64,000 bases of DNA from Gyrodactylus bullatarudis (Eukaryota; Platyhelminthes; Monogenea; Gyrodactylidea; Gyrodactylidae): positions 206,770-270,769 of the forward strand of contig SSNU01000173.1 in the NCBI GenBank assembly GCA_012064415.1, in the 5' to 3' direction. A program made the position numbers and the translations under genes. Numbering within the stretch: the stretch's first letter is position 1; every line of letters starts with the position of its first letter. This document shows positions 50,888 through 63,192 of the stretch, one piece after another. Below the pieces are notes generated by a model. The model was not told the origin of the DNA. It worked only from the letters and a program-made list of their open reading frames with translations, and searched no databases.

Positions 50888-53800
50888 ATGGCTGAAAAGA
50901 ATCGTGGTGAAAAATTTTCATCTTTTGAACATTACCGGAAACTCTTACTGAATTGGCAACATGATATAGAGATTCTTGGAAAGAAATATTTCAAGGGGGA
51001 TCATGAATTCAATGCAAGGGTAAATCTGCTTGTCGAGGAGTTTATACAGACTCTGAGCTTTCTAAGTGACAACTTTGACAAGACAAATATGAAGATAAAA
51101 GATTTCTATGATAATCTTCAGAGTTTTGTTGATAATTTTTTCGATAGATTGAGAAATTTCGAGAATTCCCTCATTCAACAAACGAATATCATCAACATTA
51201 AAAACTGTATACTAAATGTAAGTATGTCTACTTTAGAGTATATGCGAGAAATTACTATTTAAACGATCAAAATACACATGTACAATTTATAATCAGTTTT
51301 CATTGGTTAATCTTCTTAGCCAATAGGAATCCACTCACTAATTGACTCACCACATGCATCGAAAAATGATTACAACTAATTCATTCAATAATTTATTACT
51401 CATTAGATTGAATACTTGCGACAATTTAACAAATCAAAATCCGCTACATTCAAATTGGCCCGCCAAAATGAAGAGGCAAATGCAGAGCCTTTGGTGATAG
51501 ATCCAATTAGTTTTGGTACTCTTATTTGCTTTTACTGTCGCAAAAAATTCACAAATACTATTGACCTTCATACACACTTACTATGCTACAAGCATATGTC
51601 AATCAAAGTCCCAGAAGATTGGTGCAACTTTATGCAGAGGACCTTCCCATCTCTCGAAGTAAAGGAAGCAACAGATAACGATGAAGCTTCCATTGTTATA
51701 GATCAAGTTTACGACATTCGCAAGGATGAAAACAGAACGCATAGCACTAAATTCATGAAGAAATACATGAACAATGATGAGCCATCCAATGTTACGCCTG
51801 ACAGGTTGTACTTGGTTAAAATGCCATTAGTCTCGTGTAATATCTGCTGTAAGAATATCAATGAAGAAGAAATAGATGATCATTCTTGCTCAGGACAGTA
51901 TAAGAATATCTTTGCGAAACAGCTCAATTTCTTTAATCGTAATGGCTCCCCCTGGATTTGTTTGATTTGTGATCACAAAAAATTTTCCACCTGCTCTGAG
52001 CTATATGTGCACATTGCTGGATATCATTCCAACGGTGTTTCAACATCTCAATGCCCGCTATGTGAAGAGAACCTTTTCAGGAATAAAATAGTCTACAATG
52101 GACATTTGGAAAAGATTGCTCTTGAGGAACATATCCGGCAAGCTCACTATTTCGATATCCGGTTAAAGGAGTTGATCAACTTTTGCTATGAGTCACTGAG
52201 CTTTGAGAAGGAAAAGGGAATCCCTGACGAGTTTATCAATCAAAAGTATTTCAAGTGAGTCATCTTAATTATATACTTTATAGTTATTCATGATATAGAA
52301 AATTCGCATGAGTAATGGATGTCATCATTTTTATTTGTTTCCGTGTTAATTCTCAAACCATCAATTAATTATAATTAACTTATTATAAGTAATTAGTTAT
52401 CTAGGCCTCTTGTGTCTTTACACATTTCCTTAGCCTGTAATTAATTGATATTTTTATTAACTAATGTAATTAAATATTTTATTTTTAAACCATAATATTT
52501 TTAGTCTATTACACGAAAAAAATCTCTGTTTGTTAATTCATGTAAGAAATAAGAAATGCTGTACAAATTTTGATGTTATAATCTTATTGGTTTTTCATCT
52601 TCATGGCCTGATGTGGGAATTTACTAGATTTGAAGCAAACAAAATAACTTTAAAAAGAATAGAATAAAATTTAGGAAATATATTTCGAATGAATTTGCCA
52701 TAACAAAATTAAACTTCATTTAAATAATTTTTAATGTAGATGATCAAATCAGTATTCAAAAGAATACAAACTCTTAAAAGATCTCTTTGTATCTTGATAT
52801 AATTTTAAAAATACTATTCTGTATTTGAATTTATCATAACTACTTTTAGGTAACAACAACAAAAAACAATAATTATAAATAATTGGTTCAATATAGATAC
52901 AGTGAATTCTCTAATAATTGTATATAAAAAAGACCAACTCGATAAAAAAAAATAATCGACCCTCTACTATAAAGTAGTCGTATTAAAATTCGAATTAAAG
53001 AATCCCAGCCTCTACTTTATATCATAATTTTTTCCATGTTTTTTCAGCCATATGATTGAAACGACCTCATATTCAGGTTTGATATGCATTAATCTACCAA
53101 AGTTTCCTAACAACAGGTCCTAAGGTCGTTTCAATCATATGGCTGAAAAAACATGGGAAAAATTATGATTAAAAGTAGAGGGTGGGTTTTTTAAAATTAC
53201 AATTTTAATACGATTACTTTATGGTATAGGGTCGATTATTTTTTTATCGAGTTGGTCTTTTTTATATACAATTATTAGAGAATTCACTGTATATACAAAT
53301 CATTTTTCCAGATGCCTATTCAAAAATCTGCAAGCGGCAGGAGAAGGAAGTCGTTATCCTTTCCCACACTGGAACAACCTCAAGGTATTCGCAATAAATG
53401 ATAACTCAGTTCAAAAGTCTAACGTCATCAACTTCAAGTCTGACGATAAATTCTCCAAACAATACAAGAATGGCATCAGTCTAGTACAGCCATCAGAATT
53501 AGTAGACCGAATCAACACCCATTTTAGAAAGAAGGGCAGTTACATTCACAAAATTATGAGCGAAGAGATTGACATGTGCAGAGTATCCATGAGAAATCTT
53601 ACTTCTATTGATTATATGACTGCTCATATTATCTGTTTTCATGCCGGGAGTCCTTATAAGCAGCCAAAGTTAAAAAATGTGAGTATTATTTTATTCTTCG
53701 ACCCCATTTATGTACGACTTTTAATTTTTCTAAAATACTGGAGACATTTTTAATTTTGAGTTAATTTCAAATTCTGAGGGTGACCGACAATTATTAGGAT

Positions 53801-54322
53801 CTAGACAAGTTAAACACATGTACCAATATCGTGTAAAAGATTACTTTCTATTTTTCGACCATTTTTACTGCTTGAAAGTTTATTTTTTGATACTGTAAGA
53901 TCTACATACTTTTATCATTTTTTCATACAGAAAACCCTTGAAAATGATGTTTTTTATTATTAATCCTTGAAGCTAGAGTAATTCTATCAATAGATTTCCA
54001 TTTAATTCAAGAGTTAAATTATTAAAAAGAGTCTCTCTTGGGAAGCACATAAATTTTTATTGCAATCTATGCGTTTGTAATTTTATTATTATTATAGTTA
54101 TCCCAAGATAGTTTACTTGATATCATCGTGAATTGAGTCTATAATAAATAAATTACAAAGCAGAGATTGAAAATACGCTTTAGTTCCTGATGACTAGCCC
54201 ATCTTGAGGAAGTGATAAAGAAGGGGTGGGGGTTCTTATCTCCACATCTATCACTTCTGGTTACTGTTGTTTCTTCATTTCAGATTACAAAAAAATCTTC
54301 ATTAGAAACTACTTTAGAATAA
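50888..54322 (+). CDS. C2H2-type zinc-finger protein gene 1 (rebuilt)
   Basis: Four exons join in frame: 50888-51217, 51407-52254, 53312-53678 and 54284-54322, giving about 527 residues. Exon 1 is helical (coiled-coil-like, ENSLIQQTNIINIKN). Exon 2 has four cysteine modules: LICFYCRKKFTNTIDLHTHL, VSCNICCKNINEEEIDDH, WICLICDHKKFSTCSELYVH followed by H in IAGYH, and QCPLCEENLF with H-x4-H in EEHIRQAH. Exon 3 ends with CRVSMRNL and AHIICFH, a fifth possible finger. The last exon is only 12 residues, ITKKSSLETTLE, and is the weakest part. The fingers are irregular and lack the TGEKP linker, so DNA binding is uncertain. I do not recognise an orthologue. Confidence 0.68.
52255..53311. other. Intron of zinc-finger gene 1, with foldback repeat
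   Basis: Bounded by GTGAGT at 52255 and ttttccag at 53311. The left half (52255-52890) is AT-rich and empty; the right half is the 52899-53290 element, which ends 21 bp before the acceptor. Confidence 0.6.
52899..53290. mobile_element. Foldback MITE, arms about 170 bp, loop about 53 bp
   Basis: 52899-53068 and 53122-53290 are mutual reverse complements, with outer ends ACAGTGAATTCTCTAATAAT and inner ends GAAACGACCT/AGGTCGTTTC. Flanking TA and a CAGTGAATTC start suggest a pogo/Tc1-type MITE. Two arms differ by some indels (about 52990-53020). It is in the intron of zinc-finger gene 1. Confidence 0.85.
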
Positions 54323-55870
54323 AATAGCTTCCATGAAACTTTTGCCCCCTTTAAAGTCTGAAACTAAACTAAGAAAATTCCAAGCCAAAATAAAAGAGTG
54401 ACTTGTAACTTTTATCTTGTTGTCAAATTTTATCCTTTCATCTTCTAAGCGCAAAATTTTGTTTTTTTCAAATTTCTTTGTAGACTCAGCTGTAGTGACA
54501 TTTCTTGATACGGACGAAATGCGTCTACATCACACTTTTTGTTGTGTAAGATTTCAATGTTTAAAACCCATGACCACACTGTAAAACATTGTAATTCCCT
54601 TATAATCTATAACTTTGTCCTTGTTTAGTTAGTCGTATCAGTTAAGAATTTTGTTTAAGAAGCTTACTTTCAAGATCTCTAACCTCCCCGATGGCAAATC
54701 AATACAGTTTGTCTTTTTGAATGCTTAGCATGTGATTGCTAATTATAACAAACATTTAAGGGTTGATTAAGAAATACACCTACTTCTCTAAATAAATAGC
54801 GGGGGAAGTGAGGAAAGAAGAATCGTTTCACTTCAAAAGAGATAATACACTTTATTTCCCATAAGATCATCATGATAATTTCTCTTCTTCCCTGATCTAA
54901 TCATGTTTCCTCTTTTTCACAAAATACAAATATTAAAAAGGCCTTGACATAATCATTTCTTTCAAACTGTATAGAATTACCATTGCAATCTTGATTCTCC
55001 ATCCCTCTCTCAAGTAATTGATTCTTCCAAGGTTTCCATCACATACACATTTTCCCATTATACCAAAATGCAATAAATGAATTGAGATAATATCATAATA
55101 TCAAAAAAACACCTCTCTAACACACAGCTCATCAACTGATATTATTTCATTATGTTTTTTAACGAAAGAATTTTCATTGGTATTAATATTTTTTGTAAAA
55201 TAAATTATTAATAATATATATAACCAAAATTTGAATTTTGAGGACAAATAAACAATAATTTTCAATATTAAGCATCTATCTAACATTCTAGTTATAATTT
55301 AAAATGATATGAAATTCAAACCAGTCTTCATCAAAATTCCTGATGCAGAGGAATATGCAATTCATATATCTTCGGTGTGTGGATTGTAATCTTTACGTGA
55401 AATTGATGGAGAATTTCGAATTTTTAGATTCAGACCAAAAAAATTAGACCAATAAATTTTAGGGGTATTTACCGCTATGGTCTGTCGCATTTCAGTCAGG
55501 CTTCAAAAAAATAAAATACAATTTTTTTTCTTCAAAAATTCAGATTAAAATATTTTTGATTACAATCAGATTTGACGAATCGACACTAGGGTATTTTGAA
55601 GAAATCTTCTTCCTCATCACCTTTTTCTGCTTTTGCATTTGGAAAAGAAATAATTTTGTAAATAAGCACAAATAATTTTCTTCTTGGCTGCCAGTTTTTT
55701 TTATATTCTCTTACATGACTTGAAGAAAGCCACATTAGATTTTCAATCAAGAAGAATGGTAGAAATTGTTCATTGTAAACGTATAAAAAAGAGATTTATC
55801 GAAAAAAAATTTTTAACAAAAATACAATCTTCATTTCTTATTTTTGTTAAAACCCTACATATATATGTTA

Positions 55871-56762
55871 CAGTGAATCCGTTTCCTCCAGTGATTCCAC
55901 GGAATAACCGAATTGCACGGAATTACTAAAAGGCTAGTTATTCCGTAAACTCGGTTTACGAATTCACTAGTTATTTCGAGGAATCCATAATAAGCTCTAG
56001 TAATTCCGTAGAATTTTAAATTAATTTTATTTTTTGATCATGAATTTTTGAGATAGGTTATCATTACTAAGATTATTAAAATTTAATGGAGCCAGAAAGT
56101 TTTCTTCTATAGGATTTATTTGACTAGAAGAAAATAGACCAATAATCATGCTAGCATCTGTACCAATTTTATAGAAGCCATTATCATTTTTCAGAATCAC
56201 AGCGTTGACATAACGAGGATCAAGCTTAGACCGATCGACATCTGGTACTCTAACTGATACATTTTTTCCTTCCTCGAAAACTTTTCTAGTTCTTTTTAAC
56301 ATTAGATTACGGTTCTTGAAATGTCCATCAGATATCTGAGAATCAATTATATCCGAACAGGACGCATTATTTAAAATAGTTATTTCCTGATCATTACCTA
56401 AAACTGTTAATGAATTTCATGAATTAGTTCAAATCATTTAATTAATCAGCTGAACATGAGGGGTCGAAGGCATATTTGAAGGAATAAAAACAGATACATT
56501 ACACTAATTTAAATGAGTTTGACATAAAGGTTTATCAGAAAAACATTAGCCTGTTTTTTTTTCTAATTTTTCAAATAGTGAATTTAAAAAATTTCAATGT
56601 TTCATCTTTTTTAAAAATAATCGCGGAATTACTAGTGCTTATTAGGGATTCCTCGGAATAATTAGTGAATTCGTAAACCGATTTTACGGAATAACTAGCC
56701 TTTTAGTAATTCCGTACAATAACGGTTATTCCGTGGAATCACTGGAGGATACAGATTCACTG
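55871..56762. mobile_element. 892-bp TIR element (TA-flanked) carrying an integrase fragment
   Basis: Outer ends CAGTGAATCC... and ...GATTCACTG, about 140 bp each and imperfect inverted repeats, with TA on both sides (55869-55870, 56763-56764); the flanks ATATATGT continue the symmetry. The arms contain repeated GGAAT-ACTAG motifs. Ends of this type resemble Tc1/mariner-like elements. The centre carries, on the minus strand, part of a KRBA2-type integrase, which is unrelated to the TIRs, so the element looks like a non-autonomous one that captured a foreign piece. Confidence 0.75.
56027..56400 (-). pseudogene. KRBA2/Ginger-like integrase fragment, captured
   Basis: An open frame of about 125 codons reads CSDIIDSQISDGHF, MLKRTRKVFEEGKNVSVRVP, DVDRSKLDPRYVNAVIL and NDNGFYKIGT. 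This fits the region after the integrase core in KRBA2-like proteins (MLK-S-K, then V-PVPDVDRG-DPRN-LGV, then GLYKIGT). It precedes the Cys-rich tail seen at 5163-5459. The frame is intact through the piece. It lies inside the TIRs of 55871-56762, so it has no native N-terminus. Confidence 0.72.
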
Positions 56763-58100
56763 TAACATATATATAGCATGTCTGATGTCTTTAAAGTTAA
56801 ATAGGTGAATTTTTAATCTTAATTTTAAGGGTATTCAGAGAAGGATTGTGGAAGCCGTACTAATTATGATGGCAGTTTATTCAATAATGCAATAGGGAAT
56901 GCAGTTTTTCTAAGCTAAATAGAAGTTATTAGATAATCTAATTCTCAAATAAACAACTTGCATCCAACTTGGTTTGGCACCGGATGAAATTTCCATCAGG
57001 AAGAAGAAACTAACTAACTGCCATGTAATACAAACCTAGTCGAATGTAATGATAGTTTATTGACCAAGCTCTAAACCAAAATCACTCCTATTCTATTATG
57101 ATAACCTTTATAAGGGGAGAGGATTCTCTATCTGGTTTATTAATATAAATAATTATTTACACAGTATTTTCCCTCGATTGAATTAATGTCTTGCAACATG
57201 ATATTAAGTTACCCTTGGGAAATCAATGAATTGACAATGATCAATAGGGTTAGGTGAAATTTTTAAACCTCAAATTGATACCAACTTTTCTGATAGGACT
57301 ATAATCAATTCTAAGCATTATTTTTCAAATCGCCCCTCAATTTTTAATGGATTTTTCTACGCAATCACTAAAATCCGGAATATCTTGCCCATTTAACCGA
57401 TTTCTCAAGTTTTATCTTCAAAAATGTAGTACTCTCATCATCAAGAGGACCTTCATGATGAATTTCGTTGTTTTGTCATGTCCGTAGGATATTGTGAGAA
57501 AAATGGCCAATGACATAATGGAGAATGGCTTTCACGCTCTAAAAGTATGCAAAACTTGATCTTAAAAAACTTCATCCTAGGCTATTGATCACTATAACTT
57601 TTGTAGTCAAATTTGGAAGGAATGAAATTATTATTTAAACTAATTTTGACGCAAATGATAAAATTGTAGACTTAACCTAACTTGTTTTAGAAGCTTTTTC
57701 TGGATTTTCCATAAATGAACCCAAAAATTTCCAGAAGAAAATGCTTTTTGAAACTAACAAGAAACAATTGAATTTAATATTTTAGAGACACCTTTGACTT
57801 ATTATCTACATACAAGGTATTTACAAGGATTTTTGAAATTGATAACTCTTCTTACTTCGATCTCAAGTATACCATAAAAATTTTCATGAGGCGTTGGGAT
57901 AAAATTGTGAGAACCTAGATTCCCGTATGTTTTTCTCCATCAAGGGTTCTATAAAAAGGATAAATTTAACTTTCACTTCGCTGCATAAATAAAAGGCCGA
58001 TAGGAATTTCTCCCCCCATCCATTGCATTAGTTTCAATATGGAAATGAACCAATGGAAGGTTATTGATTATTATAATATTAATATAATATTTTTATGTTA

Positions 58101-58155
58101 ACCGGGGTAGAGTCTGAAGAGACCCGGCCAAATATAACGCTTATCACTCAAATAT
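58101..58155 (+). repeat. CTGAAGA hairpin motif, copy at 58 kb
   Basis: Sequence AACCGGGGTAGAGTCTGAAG continues AGACCCGG. The arms CCGGG and CCCGG pair around AGAGTCTGAAGAGA. Followed by ATAACGCTTATCACTCAAAT. It is collinear with 7065-7115 (minus strand), where the paired bases differ but still pair. Confidence 0.6.
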
Positions 58156-58619
58156 ACAGTTGTATCAGAAAGTAAAGTCATGTTATCATATTCATCATCT
58201 CATGGAATATCATAACTTTACTTTTATATATACGGTTTTATTACTCTATAAATATAAGATATTTAGATTAACTAATCATGTAAACCTTGATTTGATCACA
58301 TACTAAGCAAGTAAAAATCATGTTATTTTTGACACTTCCATATTTCACTTAATAAGTAGAATATGAATCAAAAGTTGTTATAAATGAAGTTGATTATTGC
58401 TAAATGTTTCATTTTTCATGTGAAAAGCTTGAACTATTCATTAGGAGAGAGGATATACGAGTTGGAGTCATTTTAAACTAAAATCAAAAATGTGCTAATA
58501 TTTTTTAAACGACATCAAGGAATACAGTAGTAATTTGTTTAGTCAATGTGTGAAAAACCCTATTAAAATCCCCACAAATATGAAAAGAATAAATGAAGAT
58601 GAAAAACGCTTGTTGTTCT

Positions 58620-58697
58620 CTAAACCTTCCAAATTAGTTTAGAACCTAACTCAAACATTCTTGATGAAGTTCGTAAATATTATCGTTCAAATAAATA
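58620..58697 (+). repeat. EPN-DEVR-YY coding cassette fragment, copy at 58.6 kb
   Basis: The plus strand encodes LEPNSNILDEVRKYYRSNK, matching SSEPNNSNIFDEVRQYYRSN at 7030-6971 (minus) and SLEPNENILDEVRQYYSSN at about 14790-14735 (minus). It stops soon after at TAA. This copy is a relic. Confidence 0.55.
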
Positions 58698-58812
58698 ATT
58701 CTTGAGAGATCTTTAAACCTCTTATTAATAATAGTGTTTTTAGTACATTCTGAAAAAGTATGCCAAAATAACTGAGCACGATATCCTTCCACTCAGTGTA
58801 CGCAATCGAATT

Positions 58813-61800
58813 ATGAAGAATTTGAATGATCATCAAGATGAAACCAGCTCTCATGAGACAGCAAATCAGGTTTCATTCAATGAAGAAAACGAGGTGAGTT
58901 TTCTTTTTTTTCTGGTGAATGCTCTCTAATTTGCATTATGAAATTCCATTTCCTTGATAATGATAATTTAATTTTTGAAACCAGTTTTAGTTTAAAATTA
59001 AATTCTATCATATTTCTTCTCTTCTTCATAAGATTGTTAGTGAATGAAAATGATCTCTCAATTTCCAAAGTTGTTGGTTGAGCTTCAAGTAAAAATGCAT
59101 ATTGGTGAGGAGAAACACTTTATTTACTCTGTTCAACTATCTTTTTAATCTCATTTTTCCTCTTTCTTCAAACATAAAATATCAAAATTTTTAGCTATCA
59201 ATAGTTCAAATTTTTATTCTTAAAAGTTTCTAAACTCCCTAGGGATTCTTAAGACTCCAAGTTTCCAGATTTCCTAACTTGCTAGCGATTCTAGAAATCG
59301 AGTTTCCAGATTCCCTAGCTAACTAGGGAGTCTTAATACTATCAGGGAGTCCTAGGACTAACATTAGTTTCAAGATTCCCTGTAACACATATGAATTATC
59401 CAAGGTCAGTTTTTGGTCTGAAGAAAACTGACTAAAATAAAGATCTATTCACCCTCGGTCTTCGAAAACTACGCAGGAATTTTACACTAGAAAAATTCTA
59501 TTTTTAAACGTCTTCTTGGATTTGAGCCAGTAAAAAGGAAGAAAATCTAGGCATCATTAGTAAGATAAATCGTTCCTTATATGTTTGCAGATGTTTATTT
59601 AACATTTTCTCTTACATTATTCTGATAATTCAGAAGACATTTGATAAATTACAGCACATGAGATTCTCTCTTGAATAAAACCCCTTGAACAGATGCAATC
59701 TCTTTTAGAGACTCTAATATTTTAGCACTCCAATTCCCAGACTCAAACGATATCTTTCTGTTTTCTACTTTTAAGATTTATCTTTCTATTAAACTTGAAG
59801 TTTAATCGACATTAACGATAAATTCATAACTATTGCCTTTGAATAGAAGAAAAAAAGTTCTCTCCACGCATGAAGAAACATAATTTGCATAATATTTTTA
59901 AAATTCTCCAATAAATTCGGTAAAAATCGTGTTCCATTTACAGGAATTTCCTTGTTCTAATAGAGACATTCCCTCCTATTATTCTCTAGGTATTCTCTCC
60001 TCATCAGAAAATTATTTTAGATTTTATATTATAATAATTTGGTCTTATTTTAATTTATCTAAGATCACTTTTATCTGCTTTCATTTATTCCCTTACACGA
60101 TTCATTTGTAAATATAAATCTAAACAATATTAATTTGTAAAAGAGAAGTTTGAAAAGTAGTAGATTCTGGTTAATGAAATTAACTATTCCGAGTATAGAA
60201 AATTGGCCAGAATGATTTAGAGGAAGACTCAGAAAGTCTTGAGAGGGCTCAACCTGTCCAACTCGAATTTCCTGAAAGTGACGAGCGTGTCATATTTTGT
60301 AAAGCATGTCTAACGGGACCATTCAAAACCTCCTCAGAATTGTCCCGGCACATTGAAGAGCTCCATTTACCTCAACTCCAGTATCGAGTTGGTCAACTGA
60401 AGCGTAGAGGCCATTATAGCAATCGTATTGATCCCACAAAGACCTGTCTAATATGCTTCAAAATCTTGAAGACTTTTCTCAGCTTTCAAATTCACATCCT
60501 CGTCTTGCATGCCAACAACTATCCCTTTGTCTGTGGCATTTGCAATGAACCGATTATTGTCAATGAATTTGGAAACTCTGATCTACAATCCATAATAAGG
60601 GAATCGATCAAGGATATCATTTCAAAGTATCCACCGGAGATCTCAAAGAAGTTTAACAACCTCTATCATAGACTTCCGTATGACTATGAGATTATGCCCT
60701 CATATGAGACTAAAACCAGAATTGAGTAAGTTGTCAAATTATTCATCTATCTAATTTAGCCTTATTGATTATAGAGCTATGGTTGATTTTTTTAATGTCA
60801 ACAAATCTTATAAAAATGAAAAAAATATTTTTTTTGATCGAGCTCATTCTGTATCTCGAGTATTAAAAAAAATTAATGACATGTCAATTAGTAATCCCAT
60901 ACTAAGCATTGACAGAAATCTATGATCTATATGTATCTGTAATTGGACAAACTAAACTCAAAAATTTAGATGTTCTGATGTTTATGTATCCCATCTTTTC
61001 TAAAGTCGTCATTTTTTTCCAAATTGACCAAAATTTTCCAGGTTTTATTTAGAATATAATTTTAATTCAATGCTATAATCTGATTTCTCGTAGTAAAAAA
61101 ATTCGACGTTTTAAATATTAAAACTTTAAAAACAAGGTTCAATAAGAATTATTCTTCTATCAAATCAAGTCATAAAATTGACAAGTTAAAATTTATGCCT
61201 TGCCTTTTAGTAAATTTAAATAGTAACTCATCAATTGAATGTTAAGTGTTTTTTTTTCAGTGCCCTAGATAAAATCTTCAAGAATTCAATAGAGCTCTAC
61301 GAGTTAAAATCCATAGAATCATGTCTCTACGCCTTATCTGGTATACACCAAGCATCCTCTGCTGAATTCATCCTTAAATCAATCGACGTTCATGAACAAT
61401 TCCATGTGAAACAATTTGAGGAGGTTATCTATTCCGAAAAAGAGATTAATGAAAAGCGTGAATATGAAATTGACCAGGAACGCTTACGACATAACAAGCT
61501 GACTTCATTCTCCCTCTATATTGATGCTATTAACAAAAACTCGAAGGAAAGTACCAATAAAAAGGACTCAACTTATGGATGTGATAGACCCTTGTCAGAT
61601 TACTCACAGTTGGATATCTCGGATTACATTGTGAGTATTTCTCATTTTAATCATTTCTCTGTTTTCTAGTTTAGACTTTCAAAATATGTATAGTAGAGAG
61701 ACGGCAAAAGGTCTATTAAAATTAAACTAAATCCAATTTTTTAATATATCCAAGTATCCGAAGATTACAATTTCATTAAAACGAAAAATTACGCTAATCC

Positions 61801-63192
61801 GGAAAAGTGTAGAAACATTTTTTTTGCATAAATTAAAAAATTTCAATGTTCAACTCAAATTTTGGATACCTAGAAAAATTAAAAAAACATGTAGTTCGAT
61901 ACAATAAAGTAATAGGTTTTCGTTTGTTTAATTTTATGAGATATTCTTAAAAAGAGTTACATAATATGGCAAAAATCAATTTTATAGAGTCTACTCAGTT
62001 GTAGAAATCTATACGAATTATTATTAATGTATTCATGAAAATTAGATAAATGAGAAAGAAAAATAAAGGTTTTTAACAAAAATATATGACCGTTTTTCGA
62101 ATTAAAATTGATGTCGAATTCTCACCTTTTTGAACTTTGTGTTGAAAATTCTCAGCCAGCGATTAAAACCAGTGTACTTCCCATAACATCAATATTTGTA
62201 AACTTATCAAATGGCAATTTTAATAGCCATATTTCATCTTTCAGATTATTCAAAACTCCAGAAGATTGTTTGAATTTCAAATTCGAAAAATGACCATATA
62301 TTTTTGTCATTCTCCGTGTATGAGATTTTAAAAGCTACATTTCTACATTATCAAGTTCTAATGTATGATGAAAAAACAAGTTGCTAAAATTACAAGTTTT
62401 CATCTAGAACTAATTAACATAAAGATGAGAATTTACTATTCTTAAGAAAAATTCAATATTTTTTTATCCGGATAGTCAGTTAAACAAGTATTCCCTGAGA
62501 CCATGAATTATTAGACAAGTATTTCGATAAAAATGATTAAAATTAGAATTAATTGAAATATAACCAACCTATTTCCAAAACCTCTTCTTCCAGAGGTTTC
62601 CGTACTGAGATAGTGAAGTACCTTCTTCAGTAGATGAGACGCTTCTAACCTAAACAATCTTCAATTTTATCTAAAAACCTCAGTATTCCTGTTGGGTCAG
62701 ATGTGAAAAAATCATTCAAAATTAGGTAAACCTCAAGACCAATCAGATGACCTCTAGAAAAATCAAACACTTATAGGAATACTAAGGATTTTAAATAAAA
62801 TTGAAGATTGTTTAGGTTAGAAGCGTCTCATCTACTGAAGAAGGTGCTTCACTATCTCAGTACGGAAACCTCTGGAAGAAGAGGCTTTGGAAAAAGGTTG
62901 GTTATATTCCAATTAAATCTACTTTTACTCATTTTTATTGAAGATTTCAGATTCCATTATGGAACAAAACAATTTTCCTTTTGAGAAAAATTTCGAAAAT
63001 CCTAATTTTGATCATATTAAATTTTTTTTATTCCAATAATTTTTCATAATCTGGAGAAATTTATTGAGGTTTTTGTGAAATTCTCCCCTTCATATCGGTT
63101 AATTTTATGTAACCCTTTTCCCCTATAACTAGAACAACAGCAAGGCGAAAAACTATTCCTACCTCCAAGAACCTGACCTCAAGACAAGTTAA
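58813..63192 (+). CDS. C2H2-type zinc-finger protein gene 2 (rebuilt)
   Basis: Four exons join in frame: 58813-58893 (MKNLNDHQDETSSHETANQV), 60211-60725, 61261-61630 and 63133-63192 (NNSKAKNYSYLQEPDLKTS-stop), 341 residues. Exon 2 has two finger-like modules, FCKACLTGPFKTSSELSRH with H after IEELH, and TCLICFKILKTFLSFQIH with VLH, then a CGIC. Exon 3 is helical with no further finger. It lies in the same orientation as gene 1 and shares its style (few irregular fingers, long helical part), but sequence similarity by eye is weak, so paralogy is only a suggestion. I do not recognise an orthologue. The start ATG at 58813 is preceded by an acceptor-like cactcag, so an upstream exon is possible. 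Confidence 0.65.
58894..60210. other. First intron of zinc-finger gene 2
   Basis: Bounded by GTGAGT at 58894 and tggccag at 60210. It contains a stretch of repeated CTAGGGA/AGGGAGTC pieces at about 59235-59365 and the CTGAAGA hairpin at 59401-59455. Nothing else is recognised. Confidence 0.55.
59401..59455 (+). repeat. CTGAAGA hairpin motif, copy at 59 kb
   Basis: GTCAGTTTT and AAAACTGAC are perfectly complementary around TGGTCTGAAG, followed by TAAAATAAAGATCTATTCACC. It is homologous to 7629-7685, where the stem is GTCGGT/ACCGAC. The base changes in the two stems compensate. Confidence 0.65.
60726..61260. other. Second intron of zinc-finger gene 2
   Basis: Bounded by GTAAGT (60726) and a long T tract ending ttttttttcag (61260). 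AT-rich, no repeat recognised. Confidence 0.6.
61631..63132. other. Third intron of zinc-finger gene 2, with foldback repeat
   Basis: Bounded by GTGAGT at 61631 and ctataactag at 63132. It contains the foldback at 62554-62920. The rest is AT-rich. A frame at 62108-62293 is not supported. Confidence 0.55.
62554..62920. repeat. Foldback repeat, arms about 138 bp, loop about 90 bp
   Basis: 62554-62693 and 62783-62920 are reverse complements with few differences; outer ends AATATAACCAACCT / AGGTTGGTTATATT and inner CTAAAAACCTCAGTATTCC. It lies in the last intron of zinc-finger gene 2. No transposase. Confidence 0.88.

Larger units (their letters stand above)
54323..58812. other. Intergenic region between the two zinc-finger genes
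   Basis: Contains the TIR element 55871-56762 and the hairpin and EPN-DEVR fragments near 58101-58697. The frames at 55101 and 55684 do not look coding. No other gene is seen. Confidence 0.5.

Noticed and set aside
53678..58813. Joining zinc-finger genes 1 and 2 as one gene
   Set aside because: The donor at 53679 is phase 0 and the acceptor before 58813 would need two bases, while a phase-0 terminal exon with a stop is available at 54284.
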